From NCBI GenBank assembly GCA_040882225.1, contig JBBEBR010000005.1:1-64000 (forward strand): 64,000 bases of DNA, in the 5' to 3' direction. The translations under genes were made by a program, and so were the position numbers. The notes beneath the pieces were generated by a model that ran no database searches, had not been told where the DNA came from, and saw only the letters and a program-made list of their open reading frames with translations. Numbering within the stretch: the first letter of the stretch is position 1; every line of letters starts with the position of its first letter. This stretch comes from Gracilimonas sp040882225. Lineage in GTDB: Bacteria > Bacteroidota > Rhodothermia > Balneolales > Balneolaceae. This document shows positions 1 through 9,700 of this stretch, piece by piece.

Positions 1-69
1 ATGAGGGACTCGAACCCCCGACCCCCTCGGTGTAAACGAGGTGCTCTGAACCAACTGAGCTAATCGCCC
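1..69 (-). tRNA. tRNA-Val (anticodon TAC), 3' end cut by the window edge
   Basis: Read on the minus strand, the gene starts with the acceptor strand GGGCGAT. It continues with a GCTC/GAGC D-stem, a CCTCG/CGAGG anticodon stem around the loop TTTACAC (anticodon TAC, valine) and a T-arm with loop TTCGAGT. The acceptor 3' strand runs off the left edge of the window. The five-base anticodon stem and the T-loop fit the canonical cloverleaf. Confidence 0.93.
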
Positions 70-141
70 TTTTCAATAAATTCCCTCAAACAAAACATCA
101 GATTTTTAAAATGAAAGGCTAATCACCTGCTTGAAGGGCGA

Positions 142-172
142 CAAATATAAGAACATTTTAAACCCAGACAAA
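142..172 (-). promoter_or_regulatory. Bacteroidota-type promoter for tRNA-Val
   Basis: On the minus strand TTTG (172-169) is followed by exactly 19 bases and then TATATTTG (149-142). This matches the Bacteroidota primary sigma consensus TTTG-N19-21-TAnnTTTG completely. Its -7 box lies about 73 bases upstream of the tRNA 5' end. It is the clearest promoter in the window and supports the phylum assignment. Confidence 0.8.
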
Positions 173-201
173 GAAAAATAAACCCTTTACTTGATTAATT
201 G

Positions 202-216
202 GTTAACACTGTTAAC
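202..216. promoter_or_regulatory. Palindrome upstream of fadI, possible operator
   Basis: Two GTTAAC hexamers separated by three bases form a near-perfect 15-bp palindrome, 83 bp before fadI. A TetR-type fatty-acid repressor site is one possibility. This is inference from symmetry and position only; no regulator is encoded nearby. The rest of 70-298 shows nothing else recognisable apart from the tRNA promoter. Confidence 0.35.
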
Positions 217-298
217 TTTAGCTTTTTCTGGGTAAAATCCCTACGGTGGAGCCTGATTAGGATCGCTCCTTTATGCTTTTAAATTCAGCTTAAAAAAT

Positions 299-1606
299 AT
301 GCCTGATAACACAAACAATTCTTTCACTGCCGTTCTCGTGGACGGATGCCGGATTCCTTTTCAACGTTCGGGAACCAACTACAACGATCTTTTAGCTTAC
401 GATCTTGGTCGAATGGCCATTGAGGGTTTGTTGTCCCGGAATCCTGTAGATCCCGCAGAAATTGACCGCGTGATTATGGGAACGGTAATACAGGAAGTTA
501 AAACCAGCAATGTAGCCCGCGAAAGCGCTTTGGGAGCTGGAATTCCGGCAACCGTTCCGGCTTTCACCACAACAATGGCATGTATTTCTTCTAATCAGGC
601 CATTGCGGCCGGAGCAGATTTAATCAGATCAGGTCAGGCGAAAATAATATTGGCCGGCGGAACTGAAACCATGTCTGATATTCCGGTCCGATTCAAAAAG
701 AATTTCCGGCAGAATATTTTAGCCGCACGAAAATACAAATCACCCATTGAATTCCTGAAGTTTTTCAAAGGCCTGGGTTTTAAAGATTATCTGCCTGAGT
801 TGCCTGAGGTTGCCGAATTTACAACGGGTGAAGTGATGGGCGAAAGCGCAGATCGAATGGCCGCCCGCTTTGGAGTGTCACGTGAAGATCAGGATGAGTT
901 CGCGATGCGTTCTCATCACCTTGCAGCCAAAGCCACTAACGAAGGGTTGCTTGATGAAGAATTGGTTCCTGCTAAAATTCCCCCAAAGTTTAAGGTGGTT
1001 AAACACGATAACGGTTTTCGTGAAGATACATCCATGGAAAAGCTCGCCAAGCTGAAGCCGGCTTTCATCAAACCTCATGGAACCGTTACAGCGGGCAGTT
1101 CTTCCTTTTTCACGGATGGTGCCTCGGCCTGTTTTGTGATGGAAGAACAAACTGCGCTTAACCTTGAACTAAAACCAAAAGCATACATCCGGGAATATAA
1201 TTTTGTTTCTCAGGATCCCGGCGAAGAATTGTTGCTTGGCCCCGCATACGCTACTCCAAAAGTGCTCGATCAAATGAAACTCCGGTTGCAGGATATTGAT
1301 GTTTTTGAGCTTCATGAAGCTTTTGCAGGACAGGTGCTGGCCGTTTTAGCGGCGCTGAACTCCGATAACTTTGCCAAAGATTCACTAAATAGAAATTCTA
1401 AATTCGGAGAAATTCCCATTGACAAGCTGAACACCCTTGGAGGCTCACTTTCTTTAGGGCATCCGTTCGGAGCCACCGGGGTGCGGCTTGTCACAACTGC
1501 TGCCAACCGCCTAATTCGTGAAGATGGAACCTTTGCCCTCATCACCGCTTGCGCCGCCGGCGGACAGGGCCATGCGGTTATTTTGGAACGATACAAAGGA
1601 AATTAG
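299..1606 (+). CDS. fadI: Acetyl-CoA C-acyltransferase (beta-oxidation thiolase)
   Basis: Thiolase of 435 residues that cleaves 3-ketoacyl-CoA with CoA in the last step of fatty acid beta-oxidation; cytoplasmic. The nucleophile Cys95 lies in TMACISSN, His339 in ELHEAFAG, His388 in LGHPFGATG and the second active-site Cys418 in TACAAGGQG, so all catalytic blocks are intact. The length fits the FadI/trifunctional-beta type (about 430) better than the shorter PhaA type (about 390). It starts with ATG after an A-rich leader. The multifunctional partner fadJ follows 271 bp downstream on the same strand, so the two probably form the alpha and beta subunits of one complex. The assignment to FadI rather than FadA rests on length and sequence feel. 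Confidence 0.9.
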   Translation: MPDNTNNSFTAVLVDGCRIPFQRSGTNYNDLLAYDLGRMAIEGLLSRNPVDPAEIDRVIMGTVIQEVKTSNVARESALGAGIPATVPAFTTTMACISSNQAIAAGADLIRSGQAKIILAGGTETMSDIPVRFKKNFRQNILAARKYKSPIEFLKFFKGLGFKDYLPELPEVAEFTTGEVMGESADRMAARFGVSREDQDEFAMRSHHLAAKATNEGLLDEELVPAKIPPKFKVVKHDNGFREDTSMEKLAKLKPAFIKPHGTVTAGSSSFFTDGASACFVMEEQTALNLELKPKAYIREYNFVSQDPGEELLLGPAYATPKVLDQMKLRLQDIDVFELHEAFAGQVLAVLAALNSDNFAKDSLNRNSKFGEIPIDKLNTLGGSLSLGHPFGATGVRLVTTAANRLIREDGTFALITACAAGGQGHAVILERYKGN

Positions 1607-1710
1607 GAATTATGGATTTTGAATTTTGGATTGAATTAAATCCCCGTTCACGGTCCTCCGTCAAAAAATGATTAAGGTTAAATTATAAATGATTTTTAAT
1701 TAAACTAAAA

Positions 1711-1802
1711 AGTCACTCTGAGGGTACTCCCGAAGAGCCTGTGCCTGAACTAGTTTTGAATTATAAAGGCATAGATCCTTCGGCAGTACCCTCAGGATGA
1801 CT
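1711..1802. repeat. Long imperfect inverted repeat (dispersed intergenic family)
   Basis: Arms at 1711-1745 and 1768-1802 are 35-base imperfect complements around a 22-base loop. Each contains the core CTGAGGGTACTnCCGAAG. The right arm recurs almost unchanged at 35393-35420, between paaA and paaB. The element sits between fadI and fadJ and could fold into a stable hairpin in the mRNA. It has no coding potential and looks like a small non-autonomous repeat of a family scattered in this genome. Confidence 0.75.
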
Positions 1803-1877
1803 CAGTAAATAACTCGATACAGAATTCTGCCACAAAGATGCCTTTGGCTATAATCCAAAATCCATCATTTCCACCCA

Positions 1878-3992
1878 ATGAACTACCTAAACATCTCCCA
1901 TAAAAATTCAGTTGCCATAGTTTTACTTGATCAGCCCCAGGAAAAAGTGAATAAGCTGAATGAATCCATGATTGGGGAATTTTCGACTTTCTTAGATGAG
2001 CTGGAAAATGATGAGAGCCTGAAAGGGGCGGTTTTAATTTCGGGTAAGGAGGATAATTTTATAGCTGGTGCAGATATCGAGATGTTCAAAGCCCGGGAGA
2101 CTGCTGAGGAAATTGAGCAGCTGAGCAAGGATGGCCATAAGATTTTAAATCGTATTGCGGGTTTCCCAAAGCCGATCGTGGTGGCAGTGCATGGAAGCTG
2201 TATGGGCGGTGGACTGGAGCTGTCTCTCGCATGTCATTACCGGATATGTTCTGAGCATCCTAAAACCGTTTTTGCTCTTCCCGAAGTAAAGTTGGGTATT
2301 CTGCCCGGAACCGGCGGCACACAGCGATTGCCACGAAGAATAGGCATTCAAAAAGCCCTCACCTATATGCTGACGGGGAAAAATATTTATGCGCGTCAGG
2401 CTAAAAAAATGGGATTGGTTGATGAAACCACCCATAAACATGCGCTCGAAACAGCCGGAATACAAGCGGTTCATAAGATTTCGGATGGCAAATTTAACAG
2501 AAAAGACCGTCGCTCCTTTCTTGAAAAATCTTTGGAAGGAAATGCCTTCGGAAGAAAAATCATCTTCTCACAAGCCCGCAAAAAAACTGCTGCTCAAACC
2601 AAAGGAAATTATCCCGCCCCGCCCAAAATTATTGATGCCGTAGAGTTCGGCTACAAAAATGGAATAGAAAAAGGGCTGGAAAATGAATCCCGTTTATTTG
2701 GGGAATTGGGAGCCACTCAGGAATCACGAAATTTGGTGAATTTGTTTTTTGGGTTGACCGCTTCAAAAAAAATTCCAAAACCGGAATTTGTTAAACCGGT
2801 TAAGAAAATCGGCATTTTAGGAGCAGGATTAATGGGCTCGGGAATCGCTGAAGTGAGTGTGGAGAAAGCAGAATATAGAGTGCTGTTAAAAGATCAGACC
2901 ATAGAAGCCGCGGCAAAAGGAGAACAGGTAATTTGGAAATCCCTCAATGAAAAATCCAAGAAGCGCATCATCACACAGTTTGAACGAGATCAAACCACAA
3001 GCAAAGTTACCGGAGTAGATTCTTATAAAGGATTTAAGTCTGTAGATCTGGTTATTGAGGCAGTTTATGAAGATCTGGACCTGAAGCGAAAAATCATCAA
3101 AGAAGTAGAATCTGAAACCGGAGATCATTGCATTTTTGCCTCCAACACTTCCTCTTTACCTATCACTGAAATTGCCAGAGACGCAAAACGGCCGGAGAAT
3201 ATTATAGGAATGCATTACTTCTCTCCCGTTCAAAAAATGCCGCTATTGGAAATCATCACCACCGAGCAAACTGCGGATTGGGTGATTCAAACGGCATACC
3301 AGGTTGGGGTGAATCAGGGTAAAAATGTAATTGTGGTAAAAGACGGCCCCGGATTTTATACCACAAGAATTCTTGCTCCTTATATGAATGAAGCGATGCT
3401 TTTACTTGAAGAAGGCGCCTCCATTGAGGATCTCGACAAGATCATGAAAGAATTCGGTTTTCCGGTAGGCCCGATGGCTTTGTTTGATGAAGTAGGGATT
3501 GATGTGGGCGCTCATGTTGCAGAAACGATGTCGCCGATGTTTGCCAAGCGTGGTGTACATACTGAAAACCGGGCACAAGAGCTTTTGGATGCCGGTTATA
3601 AAGGGCGCAAGAATAAACGCGGGATGTACAAGTATTCCGAAAACAAAAAGAAGGAAGTGAATACTGAAATCTATGAGCATTTCGGTGGCCAAAACCGCAC
3701 CAATCCCGATAAAAAAACCGCACAACTGCGCATGGCTTATAGCATGATAAATGAAGCCGCCTGGTGTTTACAGGAAGGAATTTTGCAATCACCGGAAGAT
3801 GGAGACTTGGGCGCCATCCTCGGACTTGGTTTTCCGCCTTTCCTCGGCGGCCCGTTCCGGTACATCGATCAATGCGGAGTGCAGCAATTTGTTGATCAAA
3901 TGAACGAGTTTTCGGATACATTCGGCCCGAGATTCACACCTGCAAAGATTTTAGTGGATTATGCGGGGAGTGGAAAGAAGTTTTATGAATAA
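1878..3992 (+). CDS. fadJ: Enoyl-CoA hydratase / 3-hydroxyacyl-CoA dehydrogenase fusion
   Basis: Two-enzyme protein of 704 residues for the middle steps of fatty acid beta-oxidation. Residues 1 to about 190 are a crotonase domain with both catalytic glutamates (Glu114 in GGGLELS, Glu136 in LPEVKLG) and the oxyanion-hole region IAGADI. From about residue 310 an NAD-binding Rossmann domain starts (GILGAGLMGSGIA), followed by ASNTSSLPI and GMHYFSPV with the dehydrogenase histidine. Two C-terminal dehydrogenase domains complete the usual FadB/FadJ architecture. Partner of the upstream thiolase. Length and domain order are normal and nothing is missing. Confidence 0.93.
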   Translation: MNYLNISHKNSVAIVLLDQPQEKVNKLNESMIGEFSTFLDELENDESLKGAVLISGKEDNFIAGADIEMFKARETAEEIEQLSKDGHKILNRIAGFPKPIVVAVHGSCMGGGLELSLACHYRICSEHPKTVFALPEVKLGILPGTGGTQRLPRRIGIQKALTYMLTGKNIYARQAKKMGLVDETTHKHALETAGIQAVHKISDGKFNRKDRRSFLEKSLEGNAFGRKIIFSQARKKTAAQTKGNYPAPPKIIDAVEFGYKNGIEKGLENESRLFGELGATQESRNLVNLFFGLTASKKIPKPEFVKPVKKIGILGAGLMGSGIAEVSVEKAEYRVLLKDQTIEAAAKGEQVIWKSLNEKSKKRIITQFERDQTTSKVTGVDSYKGFKSVDLVIEAVYEDLDLKRKIIKEVESETGDHCIFASNTSSLPITEIARDAKRPENIIGMHYFSPVQKMPLLEIITTEQTADWVIQTAYQVGVNQGKNVIVVKDGPGFYTTRILAPYMNEAMLLLEEGASIEDLDKIMKEFGFPVGPMALFDEVGIDVGAHVAETMSPMFAKRGVHTENRAQELLDAGYKGRKNKRGMYKYSENKKKEVNTEIYEHFGGQNRTNPDKKTAQLRMAYSMINEAAWCLQEGILQSPEDGDLGAILGLGFPPFLGGPFRYIDQCGVQQFVDQMNEFSDTFGPRFTPAKILVDYAGSGKKFYE

Positions 3993-4068
3993 AAGAATTT
4001 ATCGATAGAATAGAAATGCAGTTGTAAAACCAATGTTGATCAAGCAAAAAACTAAACTGGAAATCCCT

Positions 4069-4076
4069 TATCTTTG
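4069..4076 (+). promoter_or_regulatory. Putative -7 box of the yajC promoter
   Basis: TATCTTTG matches the Bacteroidota -7 consensus TAnnTTTG, 36 bp before the yajC start. No TTG was found at the expected -33 distance, so only half of the promoter is supported. Confidence 0.45.
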
Positions 4077-4112
4077 TTCACTTTTAACTAACCGTACATT
4101 TAAACAACAAAC

Positions 4113-4433
4113 ATGCATTTACTACCTTTATTTTTGATGGGCAATCCCGACGACCCTAATGCCGGCATTATTAATCTTGTCTTTTTGGGCGCTATTTTCC
4201 TGGTTTTTTATCTTTTTATTATTCGTCCGCAAAGCAAAAAACAAAAAGAAATTCAGCAAAAAGTATCTGGAATGAAGAAAGGCGACAAAGTAGTTACTTC
4301 ATCTGGAATCATAGGTGTTTTGCATTCTATTGATGAAGATTCCGTTTTAGTGGACGTAAGCGGTGGTACAAAAATTCGCTTTCTGAAGAATTCCATCACT
4401 GATGTAAATCCGAATAAGCCAGATAAAAAGTAA
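4113..4433 (+). CDS. yajC: Preprotein translocase subunit YajC
   Basis: Small membrane protein of 106 residues that associates with SecDF at the Sec translocon. An N-terminal membrane segment at about residues 20-42 ends in the family hallmark FIIRPQSKKQKE. It is followed by the cytoplasmic domain with MKKGDKVVTSSGIIG and a VSGGTKIRFL stretch. The length matches the family. It is 36 bp upstream of ribBA and probably cotranscribed, although the two have no functional link. Confidence 0.95.
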   Translation: MHLLPLFLMGNPDDPNAGIINLVFLGAIFLVFYLFIIRPQSKKQKEIQQKVSGMKKGDKVVTSSGIIGVLHSIDEDSVLVDVSGGTKIRFLKNSITDVNPNKPDKK

Positions 4434-4468
4434 TTGATTTTGTCCTATACCGGCAGCAAAAGTAGAAT

Positions 4469-5650
4469 ATGAGTAAGGAAATTCGCTTTAATACTATTCC
4501 CGAGGCTATTGAAGACATCAAAAACGGCAAGATTATTATTGTCGTAGATGATGAAGATCGAGAGAATGAGGGTGATTTTTTAATGGCGGCCGAAAAGGTT
4601 TCCACCCAAACCATAAACTTTATGGTCACTCACGGCCGTGGTCTGGTTTGTGCCCCCATCACCAAAGAAAAAGCGGAAAAACTGAATCTCCATCATATGG
4701 TAAGTGAAGGAGCCGATCCTGATGAAGCTAATTTCACCATTTCCGTGGATCATAAACGGCTGACGACAACCGGAATTTCCGCCAAGGATCGTGCAAATAC
4801 GATTCGGGAACTGGCAAATGAAGACGCCAAACCTGTCGATTTTCGCCGCCCCGGACATGTATTTCCACTTTTAGCGGTTGAGGGAGGTGTCCTCAGGCGC
4901 GCCGGACATACAGAAGCCGCAGTTGACCTTGCACGCCTTGCCGGGTTAAATCCCGTTGGGATTATTTGTGAAATCATGAATGAAGATGGGGAAATGGCCA
5001 GGGTTTCTGACCTCATGAAAATTGCCGATGAATTCGACATGAAGTTCATCACCATAAAAGACTTGATTGCTTACCGAAATGAGAATGAAACGTTAGTGCA
5101 TGAAGTGTTGGATGTAAATCTGCCAACGATGTATGGAGATTTCAGCCTTCGCGCGTTTAAGGAGAAATTAACCGGCGATATTCACCTTGCCCTTACCAAA
5201 GGCAGCTGGAGCAAAGAAGAGCCTGTTTTAACCCGTGTGCATTCTTCCAACCTGATTGGCGATATTTTTGGTGCCCGAAATAAAGATACCAGCGAACAAC
5301 TTCATCAGGCGATGTTACAGGTGGAGCGGGAAGGAAAAGGCGTGGTTTTGTATATGAACCGCAATCAACGGGGATCTGTACTGGTGAATCAGCTTAAAAC
5401 TTTGAAAGCGATGGAAGAAGGTACCCAGGAAGAGGAAGAATTTAACCCAAGAAGTAGTGATGCGCGGGATTACGGAGTTGGTGCTCAGATTTTAAGAAGC
5501 CTTGGAATCCGGAAGCTTAAGCTTATGACGAATAATCCAGTGAAGAGAATCGGCATTAAAAGTTTTGGGCTGGAAATCGTAGATCAAGTTCCTATTGAAG
5601 GGGACTTCTCTTTTATATCTGAAAAAAAATACAACTCACCGGAAAAATAA
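4469..5650 (+). CDS. ribBA: RibBA: DHBP synthase with a degenerate GTP cyclohydrolase II domain
   Basis: Riboflavin precursor enzyme, 393 residues. Residues 1-205 are an intact 3,4-dihydroxy-2-butanone-4-phosphate synthase: DDEDRENEGD at 27-36 and RRPGHVFPL with RAGHTEAAVDL near 126-153 carry the metal and substrate residues. Residues about 208-393 are a GTP cyclohydrolase II fold, but the zinc site is gone. The usual HSECLTGD reads HSSNLIGD (Asn261 for Cys), and the usual RCDCG reads RNKDTS (271-275). The QEGRG loop reads RNQRG, while the tail (DARDYGVGAQIL, TNNPVKR) is conserved. The butanone phosphate activity is secure; cyclohydrolase activity is doubtful. It ends 5 bp from convergent lspA. 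Confidence 0.9.
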   Translation: MSKEIRFNTIPEAIEDIKNGKIIIVVDDEDRENEGDFLMAAEKVSTQTINFMVTHGRGLVCAPITKEKAEKLNLHHMVSEGADPDEANFTISVDHKRLTTTGISAKDRANTIRELANEDAKPVDFRRPGHVFPLLAVEGGVLRRAGHTEAAVDLARLAGLNPVGIICEIMNEDGEMARVSDLMKIADEFDMKFITIKDLIAYRNENETLVHEVLDVNLPTMYGDFSLRAFKEKLTGDIHLALTKGSWSKEEPVLTRVHSSNLIGDIFGARNKDTSEQLHQAMLQVEREGKGVVLYMNRNQRGSVLVNQLKTLKAMEEGTQEEEEFNPRSSDARDYGVGAQILRSLGIRKLKLMTNNPVKRIGIKSFGLEIVDQVPIEGDFSFISEKKYNSPEK

Positions 5651-5655
5651 GATTG

Positions 5656-6288
5656 CTAATCTTCCTTTTTAGCCTCTCCACCTGTTGCTTCTCCCCCATC
5701 TTCAACCTCATCGTCTTCAATTAATTCCTGAAACGGATGCTCGTTAACCAATTCGGGTACCTCAGAGTCTTCCTGTTTGGTAATAAAAAGCCGCTTGTTG
5801 AAAAGGAGCAGCGAAATAATAGATACTGAAATAGCAATATCCGCGACATTGAAGATATATGGGAAAACTGTGAAGTCATTAATACTCAAAGAGAAGTAAA
5901 TGAAATCTACCACATGGCCGTGGAGAATTCCTCCATTATCTTCAATTATTCCCATAAATATACGGTCCGAGATATTTCCTAAAGCTCCACCGAGAATCAG
6001 ACCCATACAAATCAAATAGCCGGTCGTAGCATGCTCAATACTCTGAATAAGGTAAATAGTAATTCCAATAACCGCCAAAATAGCAATCACACTAATTACT
6101 GGGGTTGATAGAATATCAATACCCAAAGCCATGCCCGGATTTTGGGTATAATAGAATTGCAGCCAACCATCAATTATGGTTTTATTTTGCATTTCCGGTG
6201 AAGTACGGATAATCCATTTCGTCAACTGATCAATGGCCAATACACTCAGAACAGGAATAAGTAAGGCGAGAAGCTTTTTTCGGGTCAA
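5656..6288 (-). CDS. lspA: Signal peptidase II (prolipoprotein signal peptidase)
   Basis: Integral inner-membrane aspartyl protease, 210 residues, that removes signal peptides from prolipoproteins. Four membrane segments are visible. Both catalytic aspartates are present, one in GNISDRI and one in FNVADIA. The conserved NPGMALG block replaces the more usual N-G-A-F-G form. The C-terminal 45 residues are an acidic extension rich in Glu and Asp that is not part of the catalytic core. It lies 8 bp after the DksA-like gene, at the end of an ileS - DksA-like - lspA unit that is a familiar order in Bacteroidota. Several lipoproteins in the window are potential substrates. Confidence 0.95.
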   Translation of the reverse strand: MTRKKLLALLIPVLSVLAIDQLTKWIIRTSPEMQNKTIIDGWLQFYYTQNPGMALGIDILSTPVISVIAILAVIGITIYLIQSIEHATTGYLICMGLILGGALGNISDRIFMGIIEDNGGILHGHVVDFIYFSLSINDFTVFPYIFNVADIAISVSIISLLLFNKRLFITKQEDSEVPELVNEHPFQELIEDDEVEDGGEATGGEAKKED

Positions 6289-6296
6289 ACTACTAA

Positions 6297-6698
6297 TTAC
6301 CTGCGTTTGAGTTTTGCGTCAATACTCAGTTGAGTATGAGGAACAGCTTCAAGGCGGCCTTTCGAAATTTTCTTTCCGGTAACTTTGCACACGCCGTAAG
6401 TTTTATTATCGATGCGTTTTATGGCATCATCCAGATATTTTATAAACTTTCTTGTGCGGTTAAAAAGCATGTAGGTTTTCTCTCGCTCCTGGGCATCAGT
6501 GCCGGCATCAGCCATATGAAAAGAATAGGCGGATTCGTCGGATGAATTCTCCATACTTTCTCTCAAAGTACGTTGTAAGGTGTTAAGCTCTTCCTCTGCG
6601 TCTCCCATTTTCTTGATGATAATTTCTCTGAAATATTCTAACTCCTCATCGGTATAAGGAGATACTCTTTCATTCCCTTTTGTTTCTTTTGCAGCCAT
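6297..6698 (-). CDS. DksA/TraR family regulator lacking the zinc-finger cysteines
   Basis: Coiled-coil RNA polymerase secondary-channel protein of 133 residues. A long helical region (about 15-95) contains the tip segment MADAGTDAQERE with paired aspartates like those of DksA. The C-terminal block has the DksA spacing, YGVCKVTGKKISKGRLEAVP, but only one of the four zinc cysteines remains. It is therefore a metal-independent variant, which is common in Bacteroidota. It probably modulates transcription in the stringent response, which is inference from the family. It lies between ileS and lspA and is likely cotranscribed with both. Confidence 0.85.
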   Translation of the reverse strand: MAAKETKGNERVSPYTDEELEYFREIIIKKMGDAEEELNTLQRTLRESMENSSDESAYSFHMADAGTDAQEREKTYMLFNRTRKFIKYLDDAIKRIDNKTYGVCKVTGKKISKGRLEAVPHTQLSIDAKLKRR

Positions 6699-6711
6699 TT
6701 ACTTCTTGTTG

Positions 6712-9700
6712 TTAATTGATATTTCTTCGGATGGAGATGGTACATTCTTCCTCTCCAATTTCCCAGTTTTTTGTAAAATCCGAGACTTCCAGCTCTGAGT
6801 TTTGAATTTCTTCTGCCAGTGTTTCTTTTTGAATATATTTGTTCAGTGAAAGTACAGCTTTCTGAATTTCTTCAGACCCCCCAAAGCCAATCGTTATACG
6901 ATCTGTAACCTCGAAATTAGCTTCCTTTCTCATATTTTGAATTCGGTTAATGAATTCCCGGGCTATCCCTTCTTTTATGAGACTATCGCTCAACTCCGTG
7001 TCAACAGCCACACTGAGACCGTCTTCGGATTCTACCGTCCAACCCTCAAGGCCTGTACGGATTATTTCAAGGGAATCACTGTTCAAACGGATGGTTTCAT
7101 CTTCGAGCTCAATATCAATCCAACCGTTTTTTTCAAACTGAGATATTTCGCCACTGCCAAGTTCATCAACTTTAGCAGCTACTGCTTTCATTTTCGGGCC
7201 GAGCTTCTTACCTAAAACCGGGTAATTTGGTTTCGCTGTTTTGTGAACAATTCCTGAATCATCATCTACAAATTGAATATCCTTAACATTCACTTCATCC
7301 AAAATTATTTCCCTTACCGACTCAATGCTTTGTCGCTCTTTTTCGTCTTTTATGGGAAGAATAATTCTAGCAAGAGGCTGGCGAACATTCACTTCAATTT
7401 TGTTCCGCACCCGAAGTACAATATATGAAATTAACCGAGCCATCTCCATTTTGTGTTCAAGGCTTTTGTCGATAGCTGTTTCCTCAACGGTTGGGAAAAA
7501 CGACAAATGCACCGATTTTTCATCCCTGTCGGTTACTTCATTTAGCTGCTGATACAGCCATTCACCAATAAAAGGAGCAATCGGGCTAATCAGTTTACTC
7601 ATGCTGCTCAGGCATTCGTATAAAGTTTGATAAGCGGCGGTTTTATCAAGCGTAGATCCTTCTTTCCAAAAGCGGCGCCGGTTTCTGCGTACATACCAGT
7701 TACTTAATACTTCGACGAAACTCTCCATTTCCCGTGCAGCTTTTGTGGGCTCGTAATCTTCAAAATGCTCTTCAACCAGTTTAATTGTGGAGTTGAGCCG
7801 GGAAATTATCCATTTATCCATTTCCGGGCGATCCCCAATTGGAATGGCTTTCCCCGAAAACTTGAATTCATCAATATTGGCGTATAGTGCGAAAAAGGAA
7901 TAGGTATTTATAATGGTGTTAAAAAATTTCCTCTGAACTTCTTTCAACCCTTCTTCGCTAAACTTTAAGTTCTCCCAGGGTGAAGAATTACTCATCATAT
8001 ACCAACGAACGGTGTCGGCGCCAAACTCGCCGATCACTTCGAATGGATCAACAGAGTTGCCTTTCGACTTACTCATTTTCTCGCCCTTTTCATCAAGAAC
8101 AAGCCCGTTGGAGACTACATTTTTATAAGCTTCTTCATTAAAAAGCATGGTTCCCAAGGCATGCAAAGTGTAAAACCAACCACGTGTTTGGTCTACACCT
8201 TCAGCAATAAAATCGGCAGGATAATTGTAACTGAATTCGTGATCGTTATCGAAAGGATAATGCCATTGAGCAAAAGGCATAGCGCCAGAATCGAACCAGA
8301 CATCCAGCAAATCGGGTATTCTGCGCATGGTTCCACCATCGGGTGCATCCCAAGTCAGCTCATCAATAAAAGGGCGATGCAGGTCTAATTCCGTTGCTCC
8401 ATCAAGCCCAGCTTTTGTGCGTAATTCGTCAATACTGCCGATGCACTCTATATACTCAGGATCTTTATCACTCACCCAGATTGGAATGGGCGTTCCCCAA
8501 TAACGCTGACGCGAAATTGCCCAATCCACGTTATTTTCGAGCCAGGTACCAAAACGGCCAGAACCTGTGCTTTCAGGCTTCCAGTTTATTTTTTTATTTA
8601 ACTCCACCATCCGGTCTTTAACACTGGTAGTTTTGATGAACCATGACTCTACCGGATACGACATCAATGGAGTGCCTTTGCGCCAGTCAAAAGGATAATT
8701 GTGAACCATGGTTTCGTGCTTATACATCAGGTTTTTCTCCTTGATGGCACGCGCGATATTCTTGTCCGCTTCTTTGAACCACTGTCCTTCAAAATCCGGA
8801 GCCTGATCGGTAAATTTCCCCTCTCTGTCGATAGGATTAAACATCGGGATATTGGCCGTTTTACTCGATTCGAAGTCATCCGCGCCAAAAGCGGGAGCAG
8901 TATGAACTACTCCGGTTCCGTCATTAGTGGTCACATAATCAGCAGAAATTACTTTCCAGGCTTGCGAGCGGTCATATTCTTTCAGGGCGAAATCAAAAAC
9001 AGGCTCATAAGTACGGCCTAAAAGCTGCGCACCTTTCATCTCTTCGAGGATCTCGTAGTTTTCAATCAGAGCTTCTTCAAGACAGTCTTTGGCGAGGATC
9101 AGGTTTTCGCCATTATGACTTACTTTCACATAATCAAGCACTGGATTTACCGCCAGTGCCATGTTAGAAACAATAGTCCACGGTGTTGTAGTCCACGCAA
9201 GAAAAAAGGTATTGTCTCCGCTGTCTGCTTTAAACTTCACATAAACCGATGGATCCTGCGTCTCTTTATAACCCAAACTTACTTCATGAGAAGAAAGTAC
9301 TGTTCCGCTTCCCGGAGAATACCACTGGATTTTATAACCTTTGTACACCAGGTTTTTCTTGTAGAGCTTGTTAAAAGCCCACCAAACAGACTCAATATAT
9401 TTATTTTCGAAGGTGATGTAAGGATCGCTTTGATCAACCCAATAACCCATTCTGGAGGTAAGCTCATCCCAAAGGTCTTTATATTTAAGAACACTTTCGC
9501 GGCATTTCGCATTGTATTTTGCAATGCCATATTCTTCTACCTGCTGACGTCCTTCAAGGCCAAGTTCTTTCTCAACTTCAATTTCTACCGGCAAACCGTG
9601 CGTATCCCAGCCGGCTTTGCGTTCAACCCTGAACCCTTTTAGCGTTTTATAACGGCAAAAAAGATCTTTAACAGTCCGTGCCATTACGTGATGAATGCCG

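Noticed and set aside
878..1150. Antisense open frame within fadI
   Set aside because: It lies fully opposite a strongly conserved thiolase gene and shows no recognisable domain; a coding shadow.
3442..3921. 159-codon minus-strand frame inside fadJ
   Set aside because: The sequence is Arg/His/Cys-rich, typical of a reverse-strand shadow of a conserved gene.
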